Of a DNA stretch of 64,000 bases, positions 24,916 through 33,058 are shown piece after piece. The position numbers were made by a program, and so were the translations under genes. The notes under the pieces were generated by a model. That model made no database searches and was not told the origin of the DNA. It was given only the letters and a program-made list of their open reading frames with translations. Source of the DNA: Parafrigoribacterium_A sp035571875 (lineage in GTDB: Bacteria; Actinomycetota; Actinomycetes; Actinomycetales; Microbacteriaceae); contig DATNBR010000065.1 in assembly GCA_035571875.1 (NCBI GenBank), positions 4,166 to 68,165 of the forward strand. The letters run 5' to 3'. Position 1 is the first letter of the stretch, and each line of letters starts with the position of its first letter.

Positions 24916-24921
24916 TAGGTT
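24916..24921 (+). promoter_or_regulatory. -10 box of the methyltransferase gene
   Basis: TAGGTT six bases before the ATG at 24928; leaderless pattern. Confidence 0.55.
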
Positions 24922-24927
24922 CTGTGC

Positions 24928-25536
24928 ATGGCCAGCGAGCATTACTTCTCCTCGATTCCGGATAGTGAGCTCAAACTTCGACAGATTCACGCCCAGCTGG
25001 CCGGTCAGTTCTATGAGCTGACGACGTCGAATGGCATCTTCAGCCCCGAACGGATCGACGCGGGAACACAGGTGCTCTTCGCCCACTCCCCCGTCGCTCC
25101 GCCGGGAGGAAATCTGCTGGATCTCGGCTGCGGTTGGGGCCCGATCGCACTGACCCTGGCGCTCCAATCTCCGCACTCGACCGTCTGGGCCGTCGATGTC
25201 AATCAGCGAGCCCTCGACCTCGTGCGCCGGAATGCCGAATCCATCGGCCTCGCGAACATCAACGCGGTGACCCCAGACGATGTTCCCGCGGGGCTGGAAT
25301 TCACGACCATCCGCTCGAATCCGCCCATCCGCGTGGGCAAGGACGAACTGCACAACATGTTGCAGTTCTGGCTGCCGCGGCTCGAGCCCGGCTCGGACGC
25401 CTGGCTCGTCGTGCAGAAGAATCTGGGCTCCGATTCGTTGCACCGCTGGCTCGAAGCGATGCTTCCGTCGGAGTTCTCGACGGTGCGGGCCGCGACCAAC
25501 AAGGGGTATCGAGTCCTTCGGGTGCGCCGCCGCTAG
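24928..25536 (+). CDS. RsmC/MTS-like class I methyltransferase
   Basis: 202 residues, Rossmann SAM-dependent methyltransferase. SAM loop LLDLGCGWGPIAL (about 63-75), acidic WAVDVNQRALDLVRRN, and SNPPIRVGK (motif IV NPP), which marks an amino-group target such as guanine N2 in RNA. It is a single-domain relative of RsmC; the rRNA position cannot be told. Leaderless start (TAGGTT-N6-ATG). Confidence 0.88.
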   Translation: MASEHYFSSIPDSELKLRQIHAQLAGQFYELTTSNGIFSPERIDAGTQVLFAHSPVAPPGGNLLDLGCGWGPIALTLALQSPHSTVWAVDVNQRALDLVRRNAESIGLANINAVTPDDVPAGLEFTTIRSNPPIRVGKDELHNMLQFWLPRLEPGSDAWLVVQKNLGSDSLHRWLEAMLPSEFSTVRAATNKGYRVLRVRRR

Positions 25537-25540
25537 TCGT

Positions 25541-26416
25541 CTAGATCTCGACCGCGCCCTTATAGACGAGTTCTGCGGGTCCGCTCAGCGAGACGTGCTC
25601 GCCGTCCTCCGCCGCCCACATCCGCACTCCCAGTGTGCCGCCGGGCACCTCGACCTTCCACTGGTTCGGCGCGCCATCGCCGGCCCAGTAGCGGAACGCG
25701 AGTGCTGCGGCCGCGGCGCCCGTGCCACAGGACAGCGTCTCGCCGCTGCCGCGCTCGTGGACGCGCATCCTGATGTGGCCGACGCCGTCGGTGATCATCG
25801 GATCGAGCGGCACGACGAACTCGACGTTCGCCCCGTCGATCGGTTCGGGTTCAAGGACGGGAATGTACTCCAGGTCTGCCGACTCGAGTTCGGCGACGCT
25901 CGAGAGGGCGACGACGACGTGCGGGTTGCCGACATTGACTCCGAGGCCGGGGCGTGCGACCTTGAGGTTCTTCGCGCGCACGAGAGGTTCGCCGCCGTCG
26001 AGCGACCAGCGACCGAGGTCGACCTGGAGCCCGGCAAGGTTCTGCTGAACGTCGCGTACGCCGCCGCGCGTGCCAATCGTGAGGGTCTCGCCCTTCGCCA
26101 GTGATGCGAGCCCGTTCTCGATCAGAAATTTCACGTACACGCGGATGCCATTGCCGCACATCTCCGAGGGAGACCCGTCGGCGTTGTGGTAGTCCATGAA
26201 CCACTCGGCGCCCTCGTCCTCGGCGAGGGCCGCGGCGCCCTCAGGGAGTCTGCTCGACCGCACCGCGCGGATGACGCCATCGGCGCCGACACCGAAGTGA
26301 CGATCCGCGAGCACCTGCAGCTGCGCCGTGCTGAGTTCGATCTCCCCGTCCGGGTCGGCGAACAGCACGAAGTCGTTACCGGTTCCGTGACCCTTGGTGA
26401 ATTGAAGCTCAGGCAT
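25541..26416 (-). CDS. dapF: Diaminopimelate epimerase
   Basis: Converts LL-DAP to meso-DAP for lysine and peptidoglycan. 291 residues; the two catalytic cysteines are Cys87 (MCGNG) and Cys230 (SCGTGA). The start overlaps the miaA stop by eight bases, yet TAACAT six bases upstream suggests an extra internal leaderless promoter. Opposes the methyltransferase gene with a four-base gap. Confidence 0.96.
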   Translation of the reverse strand: MPELQFTKGHGTGNDFVLFADPDGEIELSTAQLQVLADRHFGVGADGVIRAVRSSRLPEGAAALAEDEGAEWFMDYHNADGSPSEMCGNGIRVYVKFLIENGLASLAKGETLTIGTRGGVRDVQQNLAGLQVDLGRWSLDGGEPLVRAKNLKVARPGLGVNVGNPHVVVALSSVAELESADLEYIPVLEPEPIDGANVEFVVPLDPMITDGVGHIRMRVHERGSGETLSCGTGAAAAALAFRYWAGDGAPNQWKVEVPGGTLGVRMWAAEDGEHVSLSGPAELVYKGAVEI

Positions 26417-27350
26417 AGTGCAATGTTAGTTGCCGCGCGGATTCCCGCAGTGCAGGGTCGTCGTACTCGAACCAGCTGATGCGCGAATACCGCCGGAACC
26501 AGCTGACCTGCCGACGGGCGTACTTGCGCGTGAGCACGGCCGTCTGCTCGATCGCCTGCGGCTCGCTCAGCGCCCCCTCGAGTTGGGCGATCGCCTGGGC
26601 GTAGCCGATGGCCCTCGCCGCGGTGACGCCGAATCCCGCGGGCAGCAGGCCGCGCACCTCGTCTACCAGGCCGGATGACCACATGTGTTCCACGCGTGCG
26701 TCGAGCCGCTGCACGAGCTCGGCTCGCGGTGCGCGGAGGCCGATCACGACGCTCGGGGTCCAGTAGTTCGCCTCGCTCGGCAGTCCCGCACCGAAGGGCT
26801 CGCCGGTGAGAGCGATGACCTCGAGGGCTCGCACGAGTCGCCTGCCGTTGTGGGGTCCGATGGCGGATGCCGCGGCCGGGTCTGCCGCTTTCAGCCGCTG
26901 GTACAGGATGCCCGGCCCCGCCTCGGCAAGCTCGGCCTCGAGGCCTGCGCGCAGCTCCGGATCCGTGCCGGGAAACTGGAAGTCGTACAGCACCGAGGAG
27001 ACGTAGAGACCGGAACCTCCCACGAGGATGGGGACAGCGCCGCGGGACTGGATCTGCTCTATCGCCGTGCGGGCATCCGTCTGGTAGTCGGCGACGCTCG
27101 CCTCCTCGCTCGGCGAGAGCACGTCGAGCAGGTGGTGCGCGATGCCGCGGCGCTCCTCCGGTGCGAGCTTGGCGGTGCCGATGTCCATGCCGCGATAGAG
27201 CTGCATCGCATCGGCGTTGACGATCTCGGCAGGCCTACCCTGAGCGAGGAAGGACTCCGCGAGATCGAGCGAGAGCTCGGACTTGCCGGTGCCTGTCGCG
27301 CCGACGATCGCGACGAGCACCGGCCTAGCGCTGTCCGTCCGCGGGGTCAT
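26409..27350 (-). CDS. miaA: tRNA dimethylallyltransferase
   Basis: Adds the isopentenyl group to A37 of tRNAs reading UNN codons. 313 residues from ATG 27350; P-loop GATGTGKS at 17-24, substrate motif NADAMQLYRGMDIGTAK, and the swinging insertion. The ATG lies 25 bases inside miaB; GTG 27320, just after the miaB stop, would be the alternative start and would still keep the P-loop. MiaB acts on its product. Confidence 0.94.
   Translation of the reverse strand: MTPRTDSARPVLVAIVGATGTGKSELSLDLAESFLAQGRPAEIVNADAMQLYRGMDIGTAKLAPEERRGIAHHLLDVLSPSEEASVADYQTDARTAIEQIQSRGAVPILVGGSGLYVSSVLYDFQFPGTDPELRAGLEAELAEAGPGILYQRLKAADPAAASAIGPHNGRRLVRALEVIALTGEPFGAGLPSEANYWTPSVVIGLRAPRAELVQRLDARVEHMWSSGLVDEVRGLLPAGFGVTAARAIGYAQAIAQLEGALSEPQAIEQTAVLTRKYARRQVSWFRRYSRISWFEYDDPALRESARQLTLHYA
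26423..26428 (-). promoter_or_regulatory. Internal -10 box for dapF
   Basis: TAACAT within the last codons of miaA, six bases before the dapF ATG. Confidence 0.4.
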
Positions 27351-28866
27351 AGATCGGTGCCGTGGCGACGCGCAGTGTGGGCAGCCCGAGCGACACCCGA
27401 CCGCTCGAGCCGCCGCCCGCGGGGTGCGCGGGGGCCGCGCAGGACGCCGCTTCCGCGCGATCCCAGGCGTCGCCGGCGCTCGTGCGGCGCACCTTCAGCG
27501 GGGCGCCCGTGCTCGAATCGGCGATGAGGTGGAACGGCTTGGCGTCGGAGATGGTGACGGTGACCATGTCTCCCGGTCGTGGCATCTCGCTGCCCGGCGT
27601 GACGTCGAAATGCACGAGCCTGCTGTCGCGGGCGCGCCCGGAGAGCCGGTGCGTATCGGCGTCCTTCCTGCCCTCGACGGTGACGAGAACCTCGACCTCG
27701 CTCCCCACGAGTTTCTGATTCTCTTCCCACGAGATGCGGTCCTGCAGGGCGACCAGGCGCTCGTAACGCTCCTGCACGATCGCCTTCGGCACCTGCTCCT
27801 CCATGGTTGCGGCGGGCGTGCCCTCACGGATCGAGTACTGGAAGGTGAAGGCGGATGCGAACCGCGCCTTCTCGACGACGCGCAGGGTCTCCTGGAAGTC
27901 CTCTTCGGTCTCGCCCGGGAAGCCGACGATGATGTCGGTACTGATCGCGGCGTTCGGAATCCTGGCGCGGACGCGGTCGAGGATGCCGAGAAAACGTTCG
28001 GATCGATAGCTGCGGCGCATCGCCTTGAGGATGCGGTCGGAACCGGATTGCAGCGGCATGTGCAGCTGCGGCATCACGGAGGGCGTCTCGGCCATCGCGT
28101 CGATGACGTCGTCGGTGAAGGCGGCGGGATGCGGGCTCGTGAAGCGGATGCGCTCGAGCCCGGCGATCGTACCGGCGGCGCGCAGGAGCTTGCCGAAGGC
28201 TTGCCGGTCTCCGAACTCGACGCCGTAGGAGTTCACGTTCTGACCGAGCAGGGTGACCTCGACCGCGCCGTCGTCGACGAGCGCCTGGATCTCGGCGAGG
28301 ATGTCGCCCGGCCTCCGATCCTTCTCCTTGCCACGCAGCGTCGGGACGATGCAGAAGGTGCAGGTGTTGTTGCAGCCGACCGAGATCGAGACCCAGCCGC
28401 TGTAGCTCGATTCGCGTCGAGTCGGCAGCGTCGAGGGGAACATCTCAAGCGACTCGAGGATCTCCAGCTGCGCCTCGCCGTTGTGGCGGGCACGCTCGAG
28501 AAGCGCGGGCAGTGAGCCCATGTTGTGGGTTCCGAAGACGACATCAACCCAGGGTGCCTTCTCGAGGATGGTGCCCTGATCCTTCTGGGCGAGACATCCG
28601 CCGACCGCGATCTGCATGCCCTCGTGGTGCTTCTTGATGCCGGCGAGCATCCCGAGATTGCCGTACAGCTTGTTGTCGGCGTTTTCGCGCACCGCGCAGG
28701 TGTTGAACACGACGACGTCCGCCTGACCGGGCTCGGCGCGGACGTAGCCGGCGGCCTCGAGCGAGCCCGAGATGCGCTCGGAATCGTGCACGTTCATCTG
28801 ACAGCCGTAGGTGCGCACTTCATAGCTGCGGGGCCGCAGGGCGGCGGGAGTTTCGGTCATGGTCAT
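27325..28866 (-). CDS. miaB: tRNA-2-methylthio-N6-dimethylallyladenosine synthase
   Basis: Radical-SAM methylthiotransferase acting on i6A37. 513 residues. UPF0004 domain cysteines at 22, 57 and 91 bind one Fe-S cluster; radical-SAM CNNTCTFC (Cys165, 169, 172) binds the other; a TRAM domain follows (SEVEVLVTVEG...). About 45 extra residues trail the TRAM domain. A TAGGCT box ten bases upstream gives a very short leader; the second ATG (MTMTE) may be used. Confidence 0.96.
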   Translation of the reverse strand: MTMTETPAALRPRSYEVRTYGCQMNVHDSERISGSLEAAGYVRAEPGQADVVVFNTCAVRENADNKLYGNLGMLAGIKKHHEGMQIAVGGCLAQKDQGTILEKAPWVDVVFGTHNMGSLPALLERARHNGEAQLEILESLEMFPSTLPTRRESSYSGWVSISVGCNNTCTFCIVPTLRGKEKDRRPGDILAEIQALVDDGAVEVTLLGQNVNSYGVEFGDRQAFGKLLRAAGTIAGLERIRFTSPHPAAFTDDVIDAMAETPSVMPQLHMPLQSGSDRILKAMRRSYRSERFLGILDRVRARIPNAAISTDIIVGFPGETEEDFQETLRVVEKARFASAFTFQYSIREGTPAATMEEQVPKAIVQERYERLVALQDRISWEENQKLVGSEVEVLVTVEGRKDADTHRLSGRARDSRLVHFDVTPGSEMPRPGDMVTVTISDAKPFHLIADSSTGAPLKVRRTSAGDAWDRAEAASCAAPAHPAGGGSSGRVSLGLPTLRVATAPIYDPADGQR

Positions 28867-28876
28867 GATGCTCGTA

Positions 28877-28882
28877 AGCCTA
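28877..28882 (-). promoter_or_regulatory. -10 box of miaB
   Basis: TAGGCT ten bases before the first miaB ATG, predicting a leader of only a few bases. Confidence 0.45.
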
Positions 28883-28913
28883 ACTCGCGAGCCCCACCGC
28901 CCCGAAGCGGCGA

Positions 28914-29027
28914 CTATTTCTCGGTGAGCGTGACGGTGATCTTCCCGCCCTTGAGCGAGGTCGCCGCCGAGGCGCCAACGGCCCAGGTGTCAGCCCGCTC
29001 GCTGACTGGAGTCGCTCGCGTCTGGTG
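28914..29027 (-). pseudogene. Coding-like segment in frame after the recX stop
   Basis: Directly after the recX TGA, the same frame continues for 37 sense codons to TAG at 28914. The final 22 or so codons (TWAVGASAATSL then KGGKITVTLTEK) have G or C in nearly every third position and an alternating beta-strand pattern, like real protein. There is no ATG, GTG or TTG in frame. It could be the remnant of a lost gene or a read-through extension of RecX. No homologue is recognised. Confidence 0.4.
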
Positions 29028-29648
29028 TCAGCGGAAGCGGACGCCGGAGGCACGCCCGCCGTGAGAGCTGAGCGCTTCGTCGACGGCGACGCGCACTATG
29101 GAGCCGGCGTAGCCCTTGCGCATGAGGAAGCCGCTGAGGCGTCGCTTCGCGGTCTCGATATCGAGCGAGTGCAACTGCGGGGCGCGGCGCACGGCCAGCT
29201 CGGTGGCGCGGGACTGTTCGTCGTCGTCATCCACTTGCTCAAGCGCCGTGTCGATCAGGCTCTGATCGATGTGCCTGCGACGCAATTCCGCGGTGAGCGC
29301 GGAGCGCCCAAGGCCTTTGCGTTCGTGCTGGGTGCGCACGAGCGTCTGCGCCAATGCGGCATCGTCGATGAGACCGACCCGTTCGAGCCGGTCGAGCTCA
29401 GCCGCCACCACGTCGTCGTCGAGTTCACGGGCGAGCAGCGTCCTGCCGAGCTCCCAGCGAGACTGACCTCGGCGGGTGAGCGCCTGCATGCTGATCTTCT
29501 CCGCGCGCGCCCGCTGCTCGTCGAGCGAACGCTCGGCTGGGGTATGGGCAGCCGATTCCGGCGATGGCACTGGTTCGGGTTCGCCCGCAGTCGGGGGGAG
29601 AACGCCGGGCAGATAACTCACCCTGGCCAGGCCATCGCCGGAGGTCAT
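29028..29648 (-). CDS. recX: RecX regulator of RecA
   Basis: Binds RecA filaments and limits recombination. 206 residues: a disordered Pro/Glu N-terminus (about 1-40), then three-helix repeats (RAEKISMQALTRRGQSRWELGRTL; LERVGLIDDAALAQTLVRTQHERKGLG; RRLSGFLMRKGYAGSIVRVAVDEAL). The ATG overlaps the recA stop (TGATG), so it is coupled to recA and shares its SOS control. The stop TGA may not be the original end (see 28914-29027). Confidence 0.94.
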   Translation of the reverse strand: MTSGDGLARVSYLPGVLPPTAGEPEPVPSPESAAHTPAERSLDEQRARAEKISMQALTRRGQSRWELGRTLLARELDDDVVAAELDRLERVGLIDDAALAQTLVRTQHERKGLGRSALTAELRRRHIDQSLIDTALEQVDDDDEQSRATELAVRRAPQLHSLDIETAKRRLSGFLMRKGYAGSIVRVAVDEALSSHGGRASGVRFR

Positions 29649-30739
29649 CAGACCGCCTTGCGGCTGGCGAGCTTTGCGTTGATCGATTCGACCTTCGCGT
29701 CGTCGCCCTCGACAGCCGCAGCCGCGACCACCGCGTTGGGGTCTGCGATCAGGCCCATCTTCATCTTGATCTTCTGCTCGATCTCCTGCGCGACGGCCGG
29801 GTTCTGCAGCAGGAAGTTGCGCGAGTTCTCCTTACCCTGACCGAGCTGGTCACCGTCGTAGGTGTACCAGGCGCCGGACTTGCGCACGATCTCGTGCTCG
29901 ACACCGAAGTCGATGAGGCTGCCCTCGCGAGAGATGCCCGTTCCATAGAGAATGTCGAACTCCGCCTGCTTGAAGGGCGGCGCCATCTTGTTCTTGACGA
30001 CCTTGACCCTCGTGCGGTTACCCACCGCATCCGTGCCGTCTTTCAGCGTCTCGATGCGCCGGATATCGAGGCGGACGGAGGCGTAGAACTTGAGCGCCTT
30101 ACCGCCCGCGGTCGTCTCCGGGCTGCCGAAGAAAACACCGATCTTCTCGCGCAGCTGGTTGATGAAGATCATGGTGGTGTTGGTCTGGCTGAGACCACCG
30201 GTGAGCTTGCGCAGCGCCTGCGACATGAGCCTGGCCTGAAGGCCGACGTGCGAGTCACCCATCTCGCCCTCGATCTCCGCCCGCGGCACGAGTGCGGCGA
30301 CGGAGTCGATGACCACCAGGTCGATCGAGCCGGAGCGAACGAGCATGTCTGCGATCTCGAGTGCCTGCTCCCCCGTGTCTGGCTGGGAGACGAGCAGCGC
30401 GTCGATGTCGACGCCGAGCGCCTTGGCGTATTCGGGGTCAAGAGCGTGCTCCGCGTCGATGAAGGCCGCAATGCCGCCGGCACGCTGAGCGTTGGCGATG
30501 GCGTGGAGGGTGAGGGTGGTCTTACCCGAGGACTCCGGACCGTAGATCTCCACGATGCGACCGCGCGGAAGACCGCCGATGCCGAGCGCGACATCCAGGG
30601 CGATGGAGCCGGTGGGAATCACGGCGACGGGGGCACGCTCATCGCTGCCGAGGCGCATGACGGAGCCCTTGCCGAACTGGCGATCGATCTGGGCGAGGGC
30701 GGTTTCAAGGGACTTTTCGCGATCTGCTACTGATGGCAT
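29648..30739 (-). CDS. recA: Recombinase RecA
   Basis: Strand-exchange protein and LexA co-protease. 363 residues from ATG 30739 behind GGAGGAGCC. Walker A GPESSGKT (67-74), MAW motif, L2-region sequence GVFFGSPETTAGGKALKFYASVRLDIRR. The frame is open 49 codons further upstream, but codon choice there is not coding-like, so it is leader RNA. Promoter and SOS box lie near 30944-30973, giving a leader of about 200 nt. Confidence 0.97.
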   Translation of the reverse strand: MPSVADREKSLETALAQIDRQFGKGSVMRLGSDERAPVAVIPTGSIALDVALGIGGLPRGRIVEIYGPESSGKTTLTLHAIANAQRAGGIAAFIDAEHALDPEYAKALGVDIDALLVSQPDTGEQALEIADMLVRSGSIDLVVIDSVAALVPRAEIEGEMGDSHVGLQARLMSQALRKLTGGLSQTNTTMIFINQLREKIGVFFGSPETTAGGKALKFYASVRLDIRRIETLKDGTDAVGNRTRVKVVKNKMAPPFKQAEFDILYGTGISREGSLIDFGVEHEIVRKSGAWYTYDGDQLGQGKENSRNFLLQNPAVAQEIEQKIKMKMGLIADPNAVVAAAAVEGDDAKVESINAKLASRKAV

Positions 30740-30937
30740 TTCTGGCTCCTCCGGAGTCGTCGTGGTTGCTGCCCATAGGCTGTCATTCCGCTGGAGGCCG
30801 ATGAAGCAAGGCCCACAACCTCCTGACAAAGGCGGGTTGTCACGGATCTCGTTGACAAGTGCGACGCTACGCCCGACCTGCGACATTTCGTCGCACCGCC
30901 GGGCATTCTGTTCACAACTCGTATTCGAGAGCCGTTG
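30740..30937 (-). promoter_or_regulatory. Long structured recA 5' leader
   Basis: Between the predicted transcription start (about 30937) and recA. Stems ACAACC/GGTTGT (30815-30820 with 30835-30840) and TTGTCA/TGACAA (30837-30842 with 30853-30858) share bases and exclude each other. A third hairpin, TGCGAC/GTCGCA, lies near 30879-30895. Confidence 0.45.
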
Positions 30938-30943
30938 TTGAGG

Positions 30944-30973
30944 AGCCTAGCGAACATCCGAAGGAATGTTCGA
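30944..30973 (-). promoter_or_regulatory. recA promoter with SOS box
   Basis: TAGGCT -10 at 30944-30949; TCGAACATTCCTTCGG at 30958-30973 matches the LexA box at 10 of 12 fixed positions and covers the -35. The wider region is a perfect inverted repeat CGAACAT-N8-ATGTTCG (30951-30972). Confidence 0.7.
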
Positions 30974-31011
30974 AAGCGCGACGCGGCGTGTCATGACGCC
31001 GCCCGAAGCCG

Positions 31012-31233
31012 TCAGACCTTGCGAACCTGCCCCGCGCCGTACCAACGACTTTCAGGCACATCGCTCGCCCGACACAGCGCGAGCCAGATCTCGCGGGTGG
31101 CCACGCCCTTGCTGATGGCCTGTTTCGCCGTGAGGTCGCCGAGTTCGCCGAGCACGAGGTCCTGCGCGAGCATCCGTCCATAGGACTCGCCGAATTCCTC
31201 GGCGACGGCTATCCAGAACTCACTCAAACGCAT
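31012..31233 (-). CDS. DUF3046 family protein
   Basis: 73 residues, MRLSEFWIAVAEEFGESYGRMLAQDLVLGELGDLTAKQAISKGVATREIWLALCRASDVPESRW. Matches the actinobacterial DUF3046 family, which sits beside recA. Function unknown. The ATG at 31233 is preferred to an in-frame TTG nine bases upstream because family members begin MRLSEFW. No RBS. Confidence 0.85.
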   Translation of the reverse strand: MRLSEFWIAVAEEFGESYGRMLAQDLVLGELGDLTAKQAISKGVATREIWLALCRASDVPESRWYGAGQVRKV

Positions 31234-31264
31234 GGGGGCCAATCAGGGAAAACGGACGGGGAAC

Positions 31265-31298
31265 ACGGATGCCCGGCTCCGTAGAGCCGGGCATCCGT
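31265..31298 (-). terminator. Intrinsic terminator of clgR
   Basis: Perfect 15-bp arms ACGGATGCCCGGCTC / GAGCCGGGCATCCGT with a four-base loop. On the minus strand a T-rich run (GTTTTCCC) follows 12 or so bases later. A second palindrome, GTGGTGCGCACCAC, adjoins it. Confidence 0.8.
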
Positions 31299-31343
31299 GG
31301 TGCGCACCACACCGTGTGCGCACCGAAGTCGTGAAATCGCGGG

Positions 31344-31652
31344 TTACCTGACGACCAGATCCGCGTCGAAGTCCGCGACGAGGTCGTCGGGAACCGTATC
31401 GGGAATCACGGTGATTCCCTCGATCACGGCCAGGCGGTCGCCCACCTCGCGCATGATGACAGAGATCGGCGTCTCGAGCGCATCCGCGACCGAGGCGAGG
31501 ATCTCAGAACTGGCCTCTTTCTGTCCGCGCTCTACCTCGCTGAGGTAACCGAGTGCGACGCTGGCCTTACTTGCGACCTGGCGAAGGGTACGACCCTTCT
31601 GCAGACGAAAGTCCCGGAGCACATCTCCGATTTCTTCACGAACTAGAACCAT
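31344..31652 (-). CDS. clgR: XRE-family regulator, ClgR-like
   Basis: 102 residues from ATG 31652, which has GGAGGAGG seven bases upstream; an ATG five codons earlier overlaps that site. Lambda-repressor HTH: IGDVLRDFRLQKGRTLRQVASKASVALGYLSEVERGQKEASSEILASVADAL. The C-terminus ends DLVADFDADLVVR, a hydrophobic end such as Clp proteases could recognise. ClgR activates clp genes in actinobacteria; identification rests on sequence pattern and its place between recA and pncC/pgsA. Confidence 0.82.
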   Translation of the reverse strand: MVLVREEIGDVLRDFRLQKGRTLRQVASKASVALGYLSEVERGQKEASSEILASVADALETPISVIMREVGDRLAVIEGITVIPDTVPDDLVADFDADLVVR

Positions 31653-31824
31653 AGGACCCTCCTCCATTGTGACAAGTACACCGACTGCACCGCTTCTGAT
31701 CTGTCAGGTTGAGCAACACTACAACCTCTTACAACAAACTCTAACCAGTGTGGTCTGTGTGCCTCTTGTGAATCACGTACTGCAACGGGATCGGTTCGGT
31801 AAAGATTCCCAACTCACAAGCAGG
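31653..31824 (-). promoter_or_regulatory. A+T-rich clgR control region
   Basis: 172 bases, visibly richer in A+T than the surrounding DNA, with several TTGT/TTGTAA steps (for example around 31700-31740). Likely holds the clgR promoter, but I cannot place a -10 with confidence. Confidence 0.35.
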
Positions 31825-32337
31825 TCATCCGATCCCCCAGATCCTGCCCACCTGTACTAGTGCTTCGTAGACAACACCATCCCGGATTGCCTGTCGATCC
31901 CCAGTCAGAGTGACACCGACGGAGTGGGTGCCCTCGGCCGCCGCGATGCCGATGAACGCGATGCCCGGCGCGTGGCCATCCTGCGGATCGGGGCCGGCCA
32001 CTCCTGTCGTCGCGACCCCGACATCCGCCGGCTTGCCGCCCACGGCCAGCGCTCTGCGAACACCGTCGGCCATCTGCATGGCGACCTCCGGATGCACGGG
32101 GCCGTGTTCCGCGAGCAGCGCTGCATCGACGCCGAGCATGCTGTGCTTGAGCTCGGTGTTGTAGGCGACGACGGCGCCGAGCACCGTGGCCGAGGCACCG
32201 GGGGTGCGGATGAGCTCGGCCGCGAGCAGCCCACCGGTGAGCGACTCCGCAACGGCGATGGTCAGTCCGCGATCGATGAGCTCAGCGATGACCCGCGCCG
32301 AGAGTGCGGCGGTGTCGTGCGACGTGGGGCTCGTCAT
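31825..32337 (-). CDS. pncC: CinA C-terminal domain nicotinamide-nucleotide amidase
   Basis: 170 residues, stand-alone CinA C-domain without the N-terminal molybdopterin-like domain. TIAVAESLTGGLLAAELI and LGAVVAYNTELKHSMLGV, then VGVATTGVAGPDPQDG form the NMN deamidase site; it recycles NMN to NaMN. Lies between clgR and pgsA, the usual actinobacterial place. Confidence 0.92.
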   Translation of the reverse strand: MTSPTSHDTAALSARVIAELIDRGLTIAVAESLTGGLLAAELIRTPGASATVLGAVVAYNTELKHSMLGVDAALLAEHGPVHPEVAMQMADGVRRALAVGGKPADVGVATTGVAGPDPQDGHAPGIAFIGIAAAEGTHSVGVTLTGDRQAIRDGVVYEALVQVGRIWGIG

Positions 32338-32347
32338 CTTGCCCGAA

Positions 32348-33055
32348 TCATTCCGCGCCGGTGGGGGCGTCGTCGATCGGCTTGCTGCGGGTCGCGGCGT
32401 TGACGAGGTACTGGATGCCGGTGGTCAGGGTGAGCACGAGAGCGACCGCCATGACCGCGGCATTGACCCAGTGCATGACGTCGCCGATCAACAGCCAGGT
32501 GGGCACGAGATAGAGCGAGATCGCCACAGACTGGAAGACCGTCTTGAGCTTGCCACCGCCGGATGCCGGAACGACCCGGGTGCGGATGATCACGAACCGG
32601 AACACCGTGATTCCGATTTCGCGCACGAGGATCACGATGGTGACCCACCACCACAGCTCGCCGAGGATCGAGAGCGAGACGAGCGCGCCGCCGGTGAGCA
32701 CCTTGTCGGCGATCGGGTCGAGGATCTTGCCAAAATCGGTGACGAGGTTCTGCCTGCGCGCGAGGATCCCGTCGACGCTGTCGGTCGCGATGGCGACGAT
32801 GAACAGCGCTGCAGCGACATAGCGGATCGGCCCGAGTTGGCCTGCGTCATCGAGCAGGAGCCAGATGAACAGCGGCGCGAGCAGGATGCGCACGACGGTG
32901 ATGATGTTCGCGACGTTGCCGGTGCTCGCGGGGGTGTCGCCGTTGCGCGCGACCCTTCCGCGCATCGGGTTGGTTCGCTTCGCGGAGACCGGTGGCACGG
33001 CCTCGCCGCCCCGACCGCTCGACGCCCGTGACTCGCTCGGATCTGGCAGGGTCAC
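32348..33055 (-). CDS. pgsA: CDP-diacylglycerol--glycerol-3-phosphate 3-phosphatidyltransferase
   Basis: Makes phosphatidylglycerophosphate in the membrane. 235 residues: basic disordered start (about 1-45), then about six helices. The CDP-alcohol transferase motif D-x2-DG-x2-AR-x8-G-x3-D-x3-D is complete in DSVDGILARRQNLVTDFGKILDPIAD. Three bases separate it from the ftsK stop. Confidence 0.93.
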   Translation of the reverse strand: MTLPDPSESRASSGRGGEAVPPVSAKRTNPMRGRVARNGDTPASTGNVANIITVVRILLAPLFIWLLLDDAGQLGPIRYVAAALFIVAIATDSVDGILARRQNLVTDFGKILDPIADKVLTGGALVSLSILGELWWWVTIVILVREIGITVFRFVIIRTRVVPASGGGKLKTVFQSVAISLYLVPTWLLIGDVMHWVNAAVMAVALVLTLTTGIQYLVNAATRSKPIDDAPTGAE

Positions 33056-33058
33056 GCC

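Noticed and set aside
30740..30886. 49-residue N-terminal extension of RecA from an ATG at 30886
   Set aside because: Codons there are not G/C-third-biased, no RBS precedes the ATG, and a strong RBS precedes ATG 30739.
31233..31242. TTG start for the DUF3046 gene
   Set aside because: Family members begin MRLSEFW, which matches the ATG at 31233.
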